In this document: piece after piece, positions 8,430-23,000 of the stretch | How the letters are laid out: every line of letters begins with the position of its first letter | Position numbering within the stretch: position 1 is the first letter of the stretch | DNA from: Daphnia carinata | Taxonomy: Eukaryota > Arthropoda > Branchiopoda > Diplostraca > Daphniidae | Length of the DNA stretch: 64,000 bases | Direction of reading: 5' to 3' | Assembly: GCF_022539665.2 (NCBI RefSeq) | Contig: NC_081335.1 | Span: forward strand, 7,874,001 to 7,938,000 | Translations under genes and position numbers: made by a program | Notes under the pieces: generated by a model | The model's input: the letters and a program-made list of their open reading frames with translations, nothing else | Database searches by the model: none | Told to the model about the DNA's origin: nothing

Positions 8430-9818
8430 TTATGTTCTTTTCCAGGCAGCAATTTTGGACTGCAGTTCGGCCTCGTAAATAGTACTAGGTACTGGCGCTT
8501 CAAAAGTTGGCTGGTTGCGCGAACACCTAGCTGCCTGAGCTTCAACGGGTGTTATGCTTCTTTCTTCGCGGTATTTTTCTCCACTCTTTCTGCACGTCTT
8601 TATCTGTTCCAATAAACAGTCAATCTCAATATTTTCTTCGTTTTTTTGTCGCGCCTTTGCGTTCGCAACGACTAAAATAAAAAGAAGGAAAATTAATTAA
8701 TGAAATACAATGTAGCATTTCCATATACCTCCTAGAACTGAAATGAGGTTCATAAATATTGAGAGACCAGGCCGTCTATCGTCGCCGCGAGGAACTGCCT
8801 TCCACTGAAGTTTTTCGGCCAGCTGAGAAGAAATGAGAAAATTAAAACTATCTCTCAGGACTTTGCCTACAAGTGGATTTGCAGATATGTTTCTTACCGT
8901 TGTTTGTGAAGATGGAGGCACGTCATCATCCGACAAATATTGAAATTCTATACTGTTTGCGCTGCTGTGGCCCTTTGGTTCGCCACTCTTGCTACCTGAA
9001 TTGTAAAATAGTTTAGAATTTTTAAGTTTGAAAATATCTTAATGTAATTACTTTGAATAATGTTGATGACGGAACTTGTTCTGGTTGCCGTAACAACTGT
9101 AGGCGGACTGGTGTCTTCACTGTCATCACCGTACCTCTTCCTTTTTTGTGAGACACGTTTTCCTTTCCCCCAAGTTCTTTCACAATCGGAAATGAAAGCC
9201 TCGGCTAAAGGACGACCAGCAGCTGCCTCTTTGACAACATGCTTTGCTGTCGTAAAACTCACTGCAATAACAACATGAAAATTAATTTTAGAGATTACAA
9301 TATAATTGCACGTAAAGTAAGTGAAACTTACCAGGCTTGTTCTCTGGATTCATAATATTATGAACATCGTATTCCAGCCAAGTATTGAATGGGTGGTGAA
9401 ATCTTTTAAATGTTCCCCCCCCCCAACACGCAGGATTCAAATTGCCTTCTGATGTAGTACATGGTGGGTATAGCAAAAACTTGTGGTCCGTTGATAACCA
9501 GTAACAGGGCACAAAGCTGTAGAGACATAATGGATTGTTGTCACAGCCCTTTCTAAGGTTTGTACGATAAAGAATGAAGGCTCTTTGTATTTGGAAGGCT
9601 TGGTCTTTTCAGTATTTTCCTGTATCGTAACATATCTTCCACACCATTCACAAAATGGTCTTCCTTCCTGAGGGATAAACATTTAGAACCACAGAAAATG
9701 TTTAATAATAATATAGAACATTGAAGAAAAAGTATACCTGAATGTTTCTTGCAACGTGTGACTGCTGAATTATGTCGTGGTTAGTATGTAATACGTTATC
9801 GTCAACTACACGATCCAT
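8430..9818 (-). CDS. Arthropod protein of unknown function (possible DUF4806-like), one frameshift
   Basis: Five exons were joined by GT/AG sites: 9738-9818, 9332-9667, 9052-9261, 8729-8995 and 8430-8671. The start CCACCATGG is an excellent context and gives MDRVVDDNVLHTNHD. Exon 2 opens with a CxxC segment (FCEWCGRY) and continues, in another frame, with FVPCYWLSTDHKFLLYPP and NPACWGGGTFKRF. The exon is 336 bases, but phases on both sides require one base more or two fewer, so a single indel lies near 9570-9620. Exon 3 has a basic patch (KGKRVSQKRKRYG). Exon 4 has NPLVGKVLRDSFNFLISSQL. Exon 5 ends AAWKRT-stop. The N-terminal WL...YPP pattern and the C-terminal helical block recall crustacean DUF4806 proteins; this is a weak family guess. 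The frameshift may be real, or a sequence error. Confidence 0.6.
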
Positions 9819-10956
9819 GGTGGCAGTAATCTTTTGAACTTGCTCAAAGCTTTGCAGTAGTAATGTTAAATTTGCACTACGAATGCAAAAGACTGCACTA
9901 GACGTAGAATATTAAATAAGAAATCCAACCTGAGTGTAATTTAGCGTTTCAGAACAGTAACAATAACGTGAGTCTCTGTCGAAGAACTTCAAGCATTTCT
10001 GTGAAATACGTACAAATTTCATACGAACAGCATGGGCGTTGCCAGTTTTCCAATTTCGGGTTTTTTATATAAGTGCCATGTATTGGGAAACCATTTTCTG
10101 TTGTATTCACAGTTACTTTTAAATTATTTTCAATTCTTTTAGTAAGGTTATTTGATTGCTAAGCTAGAATTCTGCATGTCCACGTACAAAGAAAAAAAGG
10201 AATGAAAGTTAGGTATTGATTTTCCCTTGCATGCCTGTTAGACGTAATCGATTTCCTCCAAAGCAGACGACAACAATTCTGTTGTCTGAAAGGCCAGGTT
10301 GATGCTAAACAATATTGGATCATGCCTGAATGCGCAAACCGGAAAACGTTATTAAAATTGTACCAATATTATTCCGCATTTATAATTTATTTATTAACTA
10401 GAGAAGATTAGTCAAGATACAAGTCAGTGTATTTGAAGCCTCCAAAACTGATAATAAAGCTCCTCAACGGTGTAAAAACATTGAAGCAAAAAAATTGTAA
10501 GAACATAGGCCAGTGAAAAAACGAGTCTAATACTGGTTTTTTGTATCCACATCAATCCCAATTTTTGCAGAAAATTCTGAGGACATATTAGGCACGTATT
10601 AGACATAACAAAGGCCAGTATTAGACGAGTATAATACTCGTACCACGGGCTGTAGCGCTCGGCTTTCGTGCTAGCGTACAAGAGACCAGTAAAAAATGAG
10701 CCCAACATTGGTACCAGGGACTTAAGCGCTTCGCTTCTTTTTTGCGTCCATAATACCGGATTTGTACTAAGCTAGTACCAGACCACGAACCGAAAGTACT
10801 TAAGGAAGTTGATTCCGTATTCAGTACGCAAACTTGACCAAAAAAATGAGTCAAAATTAGAGTATCGCGGACGCAGACCCCATCTGGACACCAAGTTTCT
10901 GCTAGGGAGTGCTTTATTTCTTAGTGAAGTGAAAGTTCATTTGAAGGGAATCAGAT
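9819..10956. other. Intergenic, probable dispersed-repeat debris
   Basis: No coding exon was recognised. Between 10540 and 10880 short phrases recur (for example CCAGTA, GGTACCAGGGAC and AGTACCAGACCACG), and related words occur near 7910-8000. This suggests an old transposon-derived segment without open frames. Confidence 0.35.
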
Positions 10957-11076
10957 ATGGAAGACAGTGAACATAAAGCTACCATTGCCATCAAAGAGAA
11001 CACCAGGAGAAAACCAAGACTTGAAATTGAAGATGAAACAGAAACTCTTTCAAAAAACCTGAAACATACAGTGTAG
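10957..11076 (+). CDS. Short candidate ORF or first exon, unknown
   Basis: A 39-codon frame starts MEDSEHKATIAIKENTRRK and ends at TAG. Composition is charged and protein-like, unlike the surrounding AT-rich DNA. It may be an isolated first exon, a small peptide or chance. No partner exon was identified downstream before the SLC38 gene on the other strand. Confidence 0.2.
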   Translation: MEDSEHKATIAIKENTRRKPRLEIEDETETLSKNLKHTV

Positions 11077-11637
11077 TTTTGAACGTGACAATATACTCAT
11101 GCTTGTACCTACAGTTCAGTAACGGAAATGCAAGCGCTGTTCGAACTGTTCCCATTTCATAGTTTTGTGGAACATTTTGAGCGATGTGTTAGTAATATCT
11201 TAACTTCTAAACAAAAGCCTTCAACAATGATAATATGTTGCATAATGATATTTTTAGTTCTAGTACCTGTTGAGCATTATTTCAGTTCCAAATTCCTGAC
11301 TATAGGTCTAAGCTACAGATCTAAGAAAATTCATTCTCCCTTTAGAATTTTTTCAGCTCCTGTTTTTAGGAATGGCCTATAAACACCTTGCATGAAATGT
11401 TGATACATTCAGTGGATGCTTCTGCAAATACACAGTAGTGTCCGATGCAGCAATAAGACAGCCCTGAACATCGCTAATCAAAGCGACCATTCAAAGAAAG
11501 GCATGATGCATTATTAGCTTTAGAGTGGATCCCATACACAATTTTCACAGTTCATAAGTCATGATTTATAAACGTCAATGAAACAACATTTAAAGCCCAT
11601 ACACAAATTGTACATAGAACACTATTTGCCTTCACAT
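11077..11637. other. 3' flank of the SLC38A11-like gene
   Basis: AT-rich sequence downstream (minus sense) of the transporter stop codon. It probably includes its 3' untranslated region. No other gene was seen. Confidence 0.45.
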
Positions 11638-14600
11638 TTAAAATTTTGTTTGCGTAGCATTGACCCACAACGGGCAATAGCTCATCTCAGCGCCGTGACT
11701 GCAGCTCGAATTCATACCCCAGTTAACGAATATCATAACGAGACCACTAAACGACATGAGTATTCCGAAAAATGCCATCATTATAGCTGGTAGTTTATGC
11801 CAGGTTTTCCATGAACTGGGTTCAAGGCGTATGTAACACAACGCCGGAAGGATGTAAGCTAAAGGTATGGCAGCGAAAACTCCCTGAATGTCATGTAACG
11901 AAAAGGTTAAAAACAAATACTGATGAAATCAAAACGAAATCTCTTCTTACGTTGAATTCCAGCACAATGCTCAAACAGTCGGTGGAGAAAGATATTAAAC
12001 ACGTCGCTGTAACAAGTGAAAAGCTGACAATGATCTTCGGAAGGAACTTAGTTTTCGCGTTGGATCCATCACAATTGCCACTCGATACCGACAAGGTGCT
12101 CATTATTAAATCACGAGCCACAAAACCTTCGATCGGCGCTGTTAGTAGAATGGTTACGCAAAACATTATTCTAGCGGCATTCATCAGGTGGTCTCCTCGG
12201 CAATAATTCTCCAATAAATCGCCTAAAATTGTGGTAGATTGAAAAACAAAAATAGACATCTACTATCAGGCATATGGGGGTCATAGACGGCATCAAATAT
12301 ATCAAGGAAAGCGAGTGATAGGGGTGGCGCCATCATAGCGTGCAAAACTGAAAATATTCCAAAATCGAAATGATGCCATCCTGACTTTATTGAAATTTTG
12401 GCATCATTTCGAACTCGTTACCACTCCTCCCACGAAGCCAATGTTCCTGTGTCGGAAAGCTTACCTTGAACGAATCCGGTGAAGGTGGCATAGCCAAACA
12501 AAGCGAAGAAGATTTCAATGAGGGCCGAAGTGAAAACGGACACGTGTGTAAGTCGAGCCCAACGGGCCTCTGTTGGTTGTTTGAGAGAACCGTACAATAA
12601 GAAGGTGGAGTGGTGGCACATGTAGGCAAACGAGGCAATAGCAACCGCTTGTGTAATCCCAGGTTTGGCCAGGACCCAAGCGTCATCTGATTGTGGTCTG
12701 CAACAAAAGCATACACGCATGTTGTTAGGTGCGATTCTGAGTCAGTCATAAATAACTTACACGAAAGGGCCGAGCGTGAATAGGCGGATGATGATGGCGC
12801 ATAATACGAATGCGGTGACAACCAAGGAAATAAATGAAACTCTTGCAAATTTCGCCATTCCGTCGCACAGAGATAGTGGAAGCGACAAACACAGTGTTCT
12901 GTTTTCGATAAAAGAAAGGTATCTTTTTAAAACAAACATGTTTTCCACGGGAATACGTTTCAGGACAAGTTTTGTTCGATATACTGATTTTTCAATAAAA
13001 ATATGATAAAATAGTAAGTGAGCTTACATGATTGCTATAACGACCTCTCGGCGTACCCAAATGTTGCCGCTTTCCAGTCCGGCGTAGTACATTAGAACTT
13101 TCGTTACAGTGTCGCCAACGATAACGTTGTAGCTGATCATTGCTGGTGTACAATTATTTTTTTTTTTAATGAAGAGGATATCGTAAGAACGAGTGCCATT
13201 TTAAAAATTGTTGATAACTTAAATACCAATGAACGGGTAGATGAATTGCAAGAGTGATAGAACTGAATATCCAACTTTTCCAAATGCGGCTTTCATAACA
13301 CCTTGATACGAATTCGTACCTGAGATGAGGCTCGATCGGATTAGGATGATTAGCGAATAATCGGTGACCTGTAACAATGACATCATGTGTGAAACAATTG
13401 AATAAATGTACATTTTGGGTTAAGATTTTTTCTTGCTCAATGTTAGTAGTTTTTTCAATGACTTTATTACGAATGGATGTGTCATTACCATTCCCAAGCC
13501 GATAATGAGGATCAGTCCTAAAAGTAATGTGTAAAATGTTTTGAAAGTGGAGCCATGTGAAAAAAAAGGTTAATCGAATTTCTTATTGTAATTAAATAAC
13601 TAAAACGAAACAGACGCTCCGTTGATTGACATACCCAAAAGAATTCCGGCTTGATTTAGCTGAATCCACATTCAAAAATGACATAAATCATTATTGATTT
13701 TAAATCAATATCAAAAGTTATGGTTTTTACCGCGAATGCCATTCCTGGAAATGAAAAGAAAGTTTTCTTTTTAAAAGGGATTTGTGATGTCGTTAAAACT
13801 GAACTGGGAATCGCAGTGGCGATTACTTAATTGAGGAAAATTAATTTAGAAGTTGATTTTAAAATATGTTGGCACAATGATATCTTCTTTTTATTTACCC
13901 GAATGATAAGCGCAAGCGTATTATTCAAAAAGGACAAAAACCATCAAGGTGATGGCTCATGTTTCAAAATGATTTTCCTCAATTTAAATTTCCGGCTTAC
14001 GGTAGTGTAAAAATGAGATAAAAGTTTAAAAGTTGACTTACCAATAATGCCACTTCCTACGATTGAGTTGACGTAATTAAACGATGCCGCTAGAAAAATA
14101 AAACAAAGACAATAAAACAATTTTAATATGTGTATCGCAATATCATTGTTCCAACGATATACAACTAATGAGTACACTCACACATTACAAATACGAATCT
14201 CTCAAGATGTGCTCCTACAGTACAGAACGACCGATTCATTTTCGAAATGATTTTACGACCTCTTAACAAAGATTCAATCTCTGTAGATATGTTGTTGACC
14301 CAATAAACATAAGGCGGGTGTTTATAAAAAAAAAAAAAAAAAAAAGTTTGGATCAATAACAAGCACATTGTTACGTGCTTCATAACCTATGGCATTTTAA
14401 CATCTTCTTGGCTGCTTACGTTTTTTTTGGGTACCATTTTCAGTCGCCTTTAACTTTCAATCCTGACGACGTCAAAATACCATAAACACTTTCAAAATTG
14501 CCTAGTTCGTTGTAAACAAAATTGAAAATACTTAATGCTATATTCTCGCCGAAAGCCTTATACTTAGAAATAAATTGACTTAAAACAAACGATACGTACG

Positions 14601-14877
14601 ACAACCCTACTTTAAAAGGTAACTGAAACGTTCGCGTGCAACGATTACGTTCTTTAACCACTAGACACGTCATTTTTGATTGATCACATTTACCTGGTAA
14701 ACTGCTGCAATCTTTCTTCCGTTCTTCGTTCTTCTAAAATAGCAACATCAAAACTTCTGTTAGAATAAATAGAAAATGAACTAAAAACAATGTACTGCTT
14801 ACTGCGTGCGGATGTTGGCTTTCGACGGACAATATGTGCCTCGTTTCCTCTTCACAAGTTGCATCGCTGGCATCCAT
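11638..14877 (-). CDS. Sodium-coupled neutral amino acid transporter, SLC38A11-like
   Basis: The family moves small neutral amino acids across membranes with about eleven spans. Twelve exons join without a break: 14803-14877, 14694-14733, 14042-14089, 13731-13744, 13635-13659, 13489-13517, 13227-13368, 13028-13142, 12761-12898, 12465-12697, 11951-12222 and 11638-11883. Together they give 458 residues, normal for the family. The start is MDASDATCEEETRH, a hydrophilic cytosolic tail. TM1 contains the signature FNYVNSIVGSGIIG (residues ~42-54). Further family marks are SGTNSYQGVMKAAFGKVGY, PFIAMISYN, SLPLSLCDGMAKFARVS, FAYMCHHSTFLLYGSL, TFTGFVQGDLLENYCR and ILPALCYIRLE. The C-terminal exon has possible N-glycosylation sites (NSS, NAT). 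Exon 4 is only 14 bases. The closest recalled match is SLC38A11, but SLC38A7/A8 are related. It lies upstream of nothing on the same strand except the gamma-tubulin gene, 670 bases away, with no reason to think of shared transcription. Confidence 0.9.
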
Positions 14878-15546
14878 TCTTTATCAACTTGTTGAACTTC
14901 GTATAGTACGTCGGTCCGTCACAGCGACAGGTTTTATACCACGATGCGAGCAAACGTGTGCACAGTGCCTCCTTCTCAGCTGCTGTTGTTCAAGAAAGAA
15001 TGATACGTTAATTGTTACTTTGCCAAATGTTTGATTTCTAGGTAAATGTACTTTGTACCTCTCAATCGATTTCCAGAAACGACGCTTTTTTTTCGGTAAG
15101 AGACGACGTGTTGTACTGGGAAAAATATCTTGATCACAACCTCCTCGATCGGGCTCCGCAAGGGGGAAAAAAGAAAAAAAAAATGCGTGCGCATGCACTT
15201 AGCGGAAGTAGGCGGAGCGTGACCGGCTGAGGTAACACAATACAAATCGATAAAGCTTACGAGATAAATCATTAGGAAATTAGCGCTGAAAGTAAAACCC
15301 TTCAAAAAAGAGGGATTGCTATAGGTACGGCATATTGATTTTGTTGTTCTGTAGGAAAGAAAGCGGCGCCAGACCAACTTTCGAATTGTGGCATGTCGGC
15401 AAAAGGTGGTCGTTATTTTGTGTGTGTGTGTGCCTTAAATCAGTCACAACACATCACCTACCAAAACACAGCCTTTTCGTAGAATTTACTGTGAAATGAA
15501 AGCCAGTCTGTATTTTAATAATCTTCCGTGTACAAGTTTTGAACAT
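14878..15546. other. Spacer: SLC38 promoter side and gamma-tubulin 3' flank
   Basis: No third gene was seen. A (GT)n run at 15419-15432 and short A-tracts are present. The part nearest 14878 should carry the transporter's promoter; no TATA or initiator could be assigned with confidence. Confidence 0.4.
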
Positions 15547-17672
<2,126 letters not shown>

Positions 17673-18479
17673 CGCTTTTCGGTTCCCGTAAACAACAGTT
17701 TTGCTTGTAAACTATTTCCTGTTTCAATTAACAGATGAACAGTTGGTATTTTCAGCGAACACAACAAACTTGTTTAGCGCTCAAAATTTAATTCCTCTTT
17801 CTGCTTTCTCAGGCAGCAAATGTGCAATTTTGCTAGTGAATCCAAGAGGAGAAAATACATCAATAAGCGCATTGTTTCTCATTACGTTTTCAATTTACGG
17901 ATTTACGATTCCTTGTGTAAAACAGAGTTTTAAAAAATAATGTTTTCCTCATTAATTAAAATTTTCAGGAAGTTAATTTTTTTTTATTAATTCTAAAAAG
18001 TTAAAACATAAAAAAAATTTGATTTCAAATTTCACTTCTGTAACTGGCCGCTACGTGACTCTACTGACAGTGCACGTTTACACTTCGAAGGTGTATACAA
18101 CTCATCTAAGGTCACGTTTTCTTTTCGAATTTATTTTTATTCATGTTTTTCTTTAAGGCGGGAGTAGCAAAACTAAAAACTTTGTTCACCCACCAACCTT
18201 GATGATAAAATCGTTCATCACGATCAATTAGCAAATTTTTAATTGGAACACAAATTCTTTATTTCATGCGCAAGTGAAACTGTGGGAATAAGGGAAAAAT
18301 TAAAAGTTCGTCCCTAAAATGACCATGTTGCGTTTCCTCCAAATTATCCAAAACAACAAACAAAAAAAATAAATTTAATAAAAAAAAAAAAAAAAAAAAA
18401 AATTCGTAGGACCTACGCAAAATGAGCTAATGTTGATTCAAAGATGGCGCACTGACATGTTTCACGAGGAAAAAGTCAA

Positions 18480-18500
18480 GCACACACACACACACACACA
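18480..18500. repeat. (CA)n microsatellite
   Basis: Ten or so uninterrupted CA units. Confidence 0.9.
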
Positions 18501-19974
18501 AAATAAAACAACCGCTGACGGCCGGAGAAGGTAGTTAATGTCGAATACGGTTTCTCTATTCTCGACTCGGACGGGATGACGAAGTGTTACGACCGTGCCT
18601 GTTTTTCCTAGTTTTATTCCGTTCTCTCGCCACTCTTTCTTTTCCAAAATACATTTTGAAAAGACGGACAAAAAAAATAAATCGTACGCCCATCTGAGCT
18701 GAGGAATGCATCCGTTACGAGAAACGACGCTCGCGGCGCCGTCTTGAACAGAAGAAGACGAAAAGAAAATAATCATAATCCAACCCAGCCACGATGGTTG
18801 AACGCGATATCCAAAGACTTTCCCGATCTAAGCGATATATTGCGATGCCTCCCGTCGTGTTCGTTTTGTATATTTGATGAGCACGGCGTTCACGGCCACA
18901 TATATACGTAGGACGGCAGAGATACAGTATTATATGTGTACCTACATCTCCGCCATCTTTCTTAATAATATGCAAAAAAGAAAAAGAAAAAGAAAAAACA
19001 CAATAGGAATAAAATAGAACGACAGGCCTTTTATCCCTGGGTGTACTATGTTTCGTATGTTGTTGCACAGCAACGTCGCATTCATTGCGTCAATGTCCGT
19101 GTACAGGCGGTATGAGAAACTAAAAGGATTTTTTTTTTTTTAGATGAAACAATGTAATTGAAATAAAACTATCAAAGAAAATTTCCGATTGCGCATGTCT
19201 GTTATGCCTCTTGTCCAGTGTTTTGTTTTTTGCGTCTTCTATTCTCGTAACTGCGGTTCGAGTCTGCATTCCATCTCATCTTTTTCTTTTTTTACATCGT
19301 GAAAGCGCACGAAAATTAGAAAACAAAAAAAAACTCTGCATTAATTCGTTTGAAGGAAGAAAAAAAAAACTGTTCTTATTTCTGCATTTGGAGCGCCGGG
19401 TTCCAGGAGGAAAATTAAATAAGCAGTGCACACGCTTTTCCAGGTAGACCCCTATCAGCCTTATACGTCCTATATATTGAAGCGAACAAATGTGGTACGA
19501 GGTATTTCAAATTTCCCATTTGTGTGTATAAATTATAACAAGTCGGTTGAACCTGCAACTCATAAAAAGTTAGAAGAATCGTGCGGATTCATGTAAGAGA
19601 TGAATTCGTTCGTTTAACGTTTATTGCAGAGTCTCATATTTCAAGTATTCAACAACTTGTTTGTAAAAATTCTCTGGAATGGCTGGTACAGCAGCCAAAT
19701 GAATTTCCAAAATGCACTACAGGAAGTTTCAAAAAAATAGAAAATAAAAAATTGCGACGATTTAGATTGTTTAGCTAAACGTTTTAAACGGCCTAAGTGA
19801 AAAATAAAATCTTTATTCCTCTCGATATGGGGTGAAAATCCCCACGCAGTGAAGATGCTCATAAAATTACCATGCGGCTAAGTGTAAACTGTCCATCTAC
19901 ATTTTAGGTGGCTTAGGCTTAAGGCTTAAAAGGCATGGGAGGTTTGTTTGTTTTTTTTAAAGAAAAAAAAAGAG

Positions 19975-20045
19975 TAGGCTGTGACGGGAGTCGAACGCGG
20001 GACTCCGACATCACAACCGAATCGCATTTCTCTAACCTTTGGATC
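19975..20045 (-). pseudogene. tRNA-derived remnant (pol III B-box-like)
   Basis: On the minus strand GCGTTCGACTCCC matches the pol III B box (GGTTCGANTCC) with one mismatch. It is preceded by GGTTAGAG, which resembles a D-arm, and followed by a run of T. The T-stem does not pair properly, so this is not a working tRNA. It is best read as a decayed tRNA or tRNA-derived SINE, possibly chance. Confidence 0.25.
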
Positions 20046-23000
20046 TTTCGTGTTAAAATCTGTGGATTTTTAATTGAACGTTTGCTAAAATATACTTCCA
20101 TTACGTGTTTTGCTGATTGCAGATGATCATAGAATGGGTTTTAAATTATTATTATTTGATTGAGTTTTGACGACGTCGATTTTGCAAACCCCTCCTGCCT
20201 CATTTGAATTTTTCGTGAAAAATCGTCGACATTGCATCTTTTTTTTTGCCTTTGCGTTGACACATCGCAGCTGATTGTTTGACGATGCAACCAAAAAATA
20301 CATGATAATCCCCCTTCGCCACCCGTGATTTCCCACGACCTTTTTAAAAATATATTTTATATCTTATTCTGCCTATTTGTAAAGGGATGCGCATGTCAAT
20401 GGGATTGCATAACTTCAAAAAATCTGGTCGAGGATCATTGAATTGAACTAGGTACACTTTGATGATGAACGGCAAATGTGGGGAAGCATTGCTTACGCTG
20501 TATTGAATTTTTGAATTCATTTAGCAACAGGAAACGATGGCGAATGGGAACGTGAATGGCTTTTGGTAAAGAAAATGTATAAAGATAACAGTGTGGCGCT
20601 AGGAATTATTCTTTAATTGGCATTTTTCTTTATTTTTCTTTTCTGCAGATTGTAAAGTGCAAAAAAAAAATTCATTAGTCATATCAACAATATAATTGCT
20701 GATTGACGGAGGCGCTAAACGTTTTCACAGGTTAAGAGGTTTCGTTCAATCGATGAACATTGATTAAAAAAAAAAAATTTATATGCAGTGCGTATTGATT
20801 ATTGCACACGTTGCGACTGACTCGTTACGAAAGTGTCAAAACTCGAATTAAAATGTCGTTTGAAATTTCGGCTAATTTAATCAAAACCGTGAAGTCAAAC
20901 CTAAATTTCCGAACATTAACCCCCAATCTTGAATTCTGCGAAGTACACGGAAACATATAGACCTCGACTTTAAAACATTCCAAAAAATGAACTGTGCATA
21001 ATTAATTAAAAAAAAAAAAAAGAAAATAAAATAAGGCCAGGTTATGTTTCCACATTTCCTGTTCACATGGCCATTTTTTTTTTCTTTTTTTTTTTTAAAT
21101 TATGATCACATTTTTTTTTTTTTTTTTTTCTCTTTTACAGTTCGCCCATTGCAGCCGTTGGAGCAGCGAAATTCCGTTGAATTCGAGCTTAATTGGTGGT
21201 CCCCCACACCCATATCGCCGGATGGCTGTTAAGATTCGGTTGCATACACATGTGTGTCTACACAGTATACATGTAGCGATGTGAATTTGAAGCTTTTTTA
21301 TTATGCACGTTCGAAAGGGAAAAAAGAAAAAGGGTGAATACCAAGTGATACATTTAGAGCGCGTTCATCGTTCCCATAGCCGATCGACCTATGCGAAGAA
21401 ATGTGGGAGAATCGGGGTGAATATTGGGGGCTGCAGCTGCATATCCTACACCAAAAAATTTACATATTCACAAGTATACAAATGGGCCCATCTAAACGTA
21501 CCGGTAGGCATAGGGGGTTACGAAACAAAGTGGCGAATCTAAAAAAAAAAAAAAAAAAAAAGGGAATAGAAATAAGAAAAGGAAGAAAGAGAAAGACTTA
21601 ACCGAGTTTTGTTACAGAATTCTTATGTACGAGTGTTTAATCATTGAACATTGTGTTATTGGCCTTTAGAAATCAACGGGCCATAAATAAATGCCAAAAA
21701 AAAAAAAAAATGTACACTCGACTGCATAAAACGTAACAATTGCAACGGTGGTCTAAATTTCAATGTTTTATTTTATTTTTTTTTTTGCATATTTAATTAC
21801 GAAATTTTGAATTTAAAAAATATGAATTTCCATTCATAAAAATTTCCTTTTCTTTTTTTTTTTCTTTTTTAAATTAATATTTCAAAAATGAAATTCCGAG
21901 TTAAAATACGCTATAGGCTTAATGATATACCGTGCTGGAACATTTGTCTCCGTATGGGTGAACTGGTCAAACGCGTTAGCTGTTGGGTGGCCCGCACGCA
22001 AGTTCTCGGTAAGGGTGGGCATCATCGAAACAGGATTCGAAATTCCGAAATTTTCGTTCCCAAACACCGCAATCAAACTAACCAATTTCATGTTCCTATA
22101 TGTATATAGCCCAAGTTCTTGTATTTGTTTTTATTCAATCTTCCAAGTGATGAAGAATTTCATGGCCTATTACGAGATGATTGACGGGGCTATTAAGGTT
22201 TACAGCATTCCATCTTATGCAAATTTCAATTGCGAAAAGATTTTTAAAAAAACAAAACAAATAGATTTGGATGACTATCGCGAACAGCAATCACACGGAA
22301 CGCATTTTATTTTATTTTTTTTTATTTTATTTTTTTGGCCTCAATAACAATAGAGAATTAGCCCGTCTGCTGATTGCGATCATTAAAAAACGGAATTCGG
22401 TGCACATGTGAACGCATCCCTCAATGTCATCGTAAAAATTGACCATCAATTCACGCTCAACTGCATTTTCTGAACGGATGGAGAAGCAAAAAAAAAAAAA
22501 CAAAAAAAAAAACAAAAAACACATTTTTTTTTTATAACGAAACGTCGTCTTGTTTTTAATTTCAACAGTTAAATCTTTTTTTTTTCTTTTTTTTTATTTT
22601 TCCTTTTTTTTTTTTTAATTGTATAAGGTATTTAAATAGTTGGCCTGTTGTCGTGAATGATGCCTGTTGGCAAAGCATCTCGCGTTCAACTCTCTCCCAC
22701 ATCATTTCACATCTTTTTGCAAAGCCCATCAAGCTCGTCCTTTTTTTTTTTTTTTTTTTTTTTCTTTCTCTTCTTTCTTCCTCTGAAATATGTGTAACAT
22801 TTTTTTGTTTTTTGTTTTCTCTCTCTCTCTCGTTTTTTATGCATTTTTTTTTTAAGGATACACACAGCGCAGCGTAGATGTACATATAACGTGTACAAAG
22901 AAAAAAAAAATACGAAATCTCGTTTTTTTTTTCTTCTACTCCTCCCTCATTCTCCTTTTTTTTTTTTTATCCTCTGGACTTTCTTATATGGTCATCCACA

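Larger units (their letters stand above)
17673..22900. other. Long non-coding stretch, first part of the castor 5' region
   Basis: No recognisable exon. Homopolymer runs of A or T (for example 18380-18402, 21110-21130 and 21541-21562) alternate with ordinary sequence. A (CA)n run is at 18480-18500, a tRNA-like remnant at 19975-20045 and one POU octamer at 22217-22224. Open frames here are mostly Phe or Lys runs caused by the homopolymers. Confidence 0.6.

Noticed and set aside
21882-22109. Short frames open on both strands (69-73 codons)
   Set aside because: The composition is less repetitive than its surroundings but no family or splice context could be recognised; it could be a dispersed repeat, so it is not called as a gene.
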